A stretch of DNA of 64,000 nt from Stratiolaelaps scimitus (taxonomy: Eukaryota; Arthropoda; Arachnida; Mesostigmata; Laelapidae): positions 1,054,001 through 1,118,000 of the forward strand of contig JABWDB010000034.1 of NCBI GenBank assembly GCA_019614645.1, given 5' to 3'. The notes beneath the pieces were generated by a model that saw only the letters and a program-made list of their open reading frames with translations, had not been told where the DNA came from and searched no databases. Below are positions 62,081-64,000 of the stretch, piece after piece; the first letter of the stretch is position 1; each line of letters begins with the position of its first letter. The translations under genes were made by a program, and so were the position numbers.

Positions 62081-63082
62081 GCGAAGGCGAAACCTTGGCG
62101 AAAAAAGCCGAAATTCGTCCTCCTCTGTATCACGAACAGTTCAGTAACGAGATAACGAAATAAGTGTATACGTAAGTGCGATACACCTGAGGATCGCTGT
62201 CACCGGGATTGCTGGTTGTTTCTGTCTATTGAGAGACATTTTAACTACGAGTCCTTCCTCGACGTCAATCTCGGCCCACGTAAATTGCGACCATGTCCTA
62301 AGATATAACGAGATCTACCATTACTGCGGACTTGTGCAGTCTCTCCCTCCGTCTCTCGCCATCTCCGATATTCCAGTACGATACGCCTCGATCCCAGGAA
62401 GCTTTTAACCCCTTTTTTGAAACGTTTCTCTGCGAATCAGCCACCGTTGACTATGATTCGGCGAGGGTAAGCCAGCCAACGAACGTGTTAGTGAACAGAA
62501 ACATCTGGACAGAATTGGCAGCCGCCAATTTGTCCAGAGATTTACTTGCCGCTCTACGGTGGCATACCACCAGTAGCCAGCAGCATTTGGCCGTTCGACG
62601 ACGGCCGCGCTGGTCGCCTCTGTCGACATCTCTGTTCGCCCTTCACTGACGCTGCTGCAACTGATGCAGCCGATGCTTCTGTTGTTGTTCAAGAACGGCA
62701 TTCACATCGAATCGCTTTATGGCCCAGTGTGCCGCGCGAGCGATCCCGAGTGAGGATAACAGCTTTCTGCGGACACTACACGATCGCGTTCGAATGGTAC
62801 TATCGTGCACACAAGCATACATATATATATATATATATACTATACTATACAATACAATATGTTCGCGCGCACTTCATCCGGATACACTCAGCGTTCCGGC
62901 CGGGCCACTACCTCCTACTCAATCAGCGTATGTGTGCGCGTATCGAAGCGACCACTTCTAGCCGATGGCCACGACAGAATCACTGGCGAGTTCCCATACG
63001 CGTCGATTCACGTAGCCACAACCGTAGCTCGTCTCGATGATTCGACGCACGCATACAAACACACGCCGCGTGTCCACAGCGA

Positions 63083-63112
63083 GGGGCAGGGCAGGGGGCG
63101 GGGGGCGGGGGG
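63083..63112 (+). other. G-quadruplex-type sequence
   Basis: Six runs of three to six G separated by CA or C within 30 bases. Confidence 0.7.
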
Positions 63113-63923
63113 TAAGAGGAAGAGGGGTCCAGAAATAGCGCGTGAGACCAAGAGTCGCGAGAGCGAGAGAGAGAGGAGCTCTACCCCAGAAGAACTGAAG
63201 TGGCTTCATCATCCAGCCCCAGATCAAGCCGATCCCCTGCCGTACGTATCCCACAGAATTGATCCACTATACCACAATCGGTTATAGAAAGTCCCCGTGC
63301 CGATGTCTTGCAGTCGCCTACCGTCGCTTGTTGGCGCCGTGGACCTCTTCTTCGATCGGACACAATCCAGTTGAAAATTCTCGCTCGCTTCCCGCCATAT
63401 TCGGATCTCGGTTGGACAGGCGTATCGCGCAGAAAAACACGCTCGGCTCGTCTCGTCTCGTCATCGGGCTGGTTATTCGTTCGGCGATGCTGTGGTCACC
63501 AATCCCGGAGAGGGGGGCCAATCGAACGAACGACGCCGATACAACAGTGGCGGCCGTCGATGGGGCAAATAGCATTTGTCTGTTGACGCTGTTGACGACA
63601 CTGCTGTTAAGGCCACTGTCAATGCTGCCCGCTGAAGCTTGCCGTTAGTCAACGATCGACGCGAGGCAACGCGTGACTTTGAATGAAAGCAACAAACAAC
63701 AACCACAGCCACCGGTGGCCGGAGTTATTAGGCAGGTTTACCATGGCGTGCGCGTATGAGTGCCGAGCAGATAGTGCACTGAGGAGTGGTGTCGAAAGCT
63801 GTGCGGTGCAGCGGAGTTACGTATCCTGATTCCGATGGGCCCGCAGAATAACTTGCAAATATCGACAGTTGCTATTATTGTAGTTTCTAAGATAATATTT
63901 GCATGTGTCTAAACTGAACTTTT

Positions 63924-63962
63924 TTTATCGGGCTAACTCCGAGTCAACATTTAACGTGCACG
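63924..63962 (+). repeat. Dispersed ~37-bp repeat, copy 3
   Basis: TTTATCGGGCTAACTCCGAG followed by TCAACATTTAACGTGCACG; same orientation as the other two copies. Confidence 0.75.
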
Positions 63963-64000
63963 TCGATTTGCATTTGTGTCTAGGACAGTAGAGGCAACGG

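Larger units (their letters stand above)
60579..63923. other. Non-coding block
   Basis: (TG)n at about 60672-60692; AAT run at about 61760-61776; (TA)n at about 62820-62840; G-run cluster at 63083-63112. Apart from the SINE-like copy at 61962-62080, nothing recognised. Confidence 0.55.

Noticed and set aside
1..64000. CRISPR arrays, bacterial operons, ribosomal RNA genes
   Set aside because: No regularly spaced repeats, operon structure or rRNA sequence; the window is clearly eukaryotic nuclear DNA.

Overview
This is a eukaryotic window from an animal, most likely an arthropod. Coding sequence is broken by GT-AG introns, non-coding DNA dominates, and (TA)n, (GA)n and (TG)n microsatellites are very common. 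The only protein family recognised with confidence is an animal kinase of the DRAK/STK17 group (death-associated protein kinase superfamily), closest in wording to insect Drak. A mite or other chelicerate would fit, but that placement is a guess.

The left 11.5 kb holds one gene on the minus strand. Six phase-compatible exons (11471-11259, 7913-7648, 7040-6992, 6385-6206, 5581-4910, 3834-1287) join into one frame of about 1,308 codons. It starts inside the glycine-rich loop, runs through the whole kinase domain (about 250 residues), and continues into an acidic, Ser- and Gln-rich extension of more than 1,000 residues. That extension carries three copies of a WQY...P[VI]L motif. A further minus-strand frame with no stop runs from 905 to the left edge (301 codons, Ser/Asn/His rich). 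How it connects to the preceding exon is uncertain: a clear donor at 1254/1253 would put it in the +1 frame relative to the 1287 stop codon.

From 11.5 kb to the right edge no gene can be annotated with confidence. The simplest reading is a very long first intron, or intron plus upstream sequence, of the kinase gene. Two minus-strand AG|GT sites at 51.34 and 38.51 kb look like recursive-splicing (ratchet) points, which fits a very long intron. The exon that should supply the start of the glycine-rich loop is not settled: the two best candidates are at 60578-60337 (strong donor, good match) and 14966-14890 (strong acceptor, weak donor). Three possible plus-strand exons (37.3, 41.95 and 56.7 kb) are listed with low confidence.

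The non-coding part contains mobile and structured DNA: a retroposed insertion with a 15-bp target-site duplication and poly(A) tail (17.47-17.64 kb); two diverged copies of a tRNA-derived SINE-like family (54.3 and 62.0 kb); a weak non-LTR reverse transcriptase relic (46.3 kb); a perfect 23-bp-arm hairpin (22.45 kb); and a dispersed ~37-bp repeat with three same-strand copies (6.1, 35.9 and 63.9 kb). Many TA tracts are present. All open frames rich in Tyr-Ile are translations of (TA)n and were discarded.
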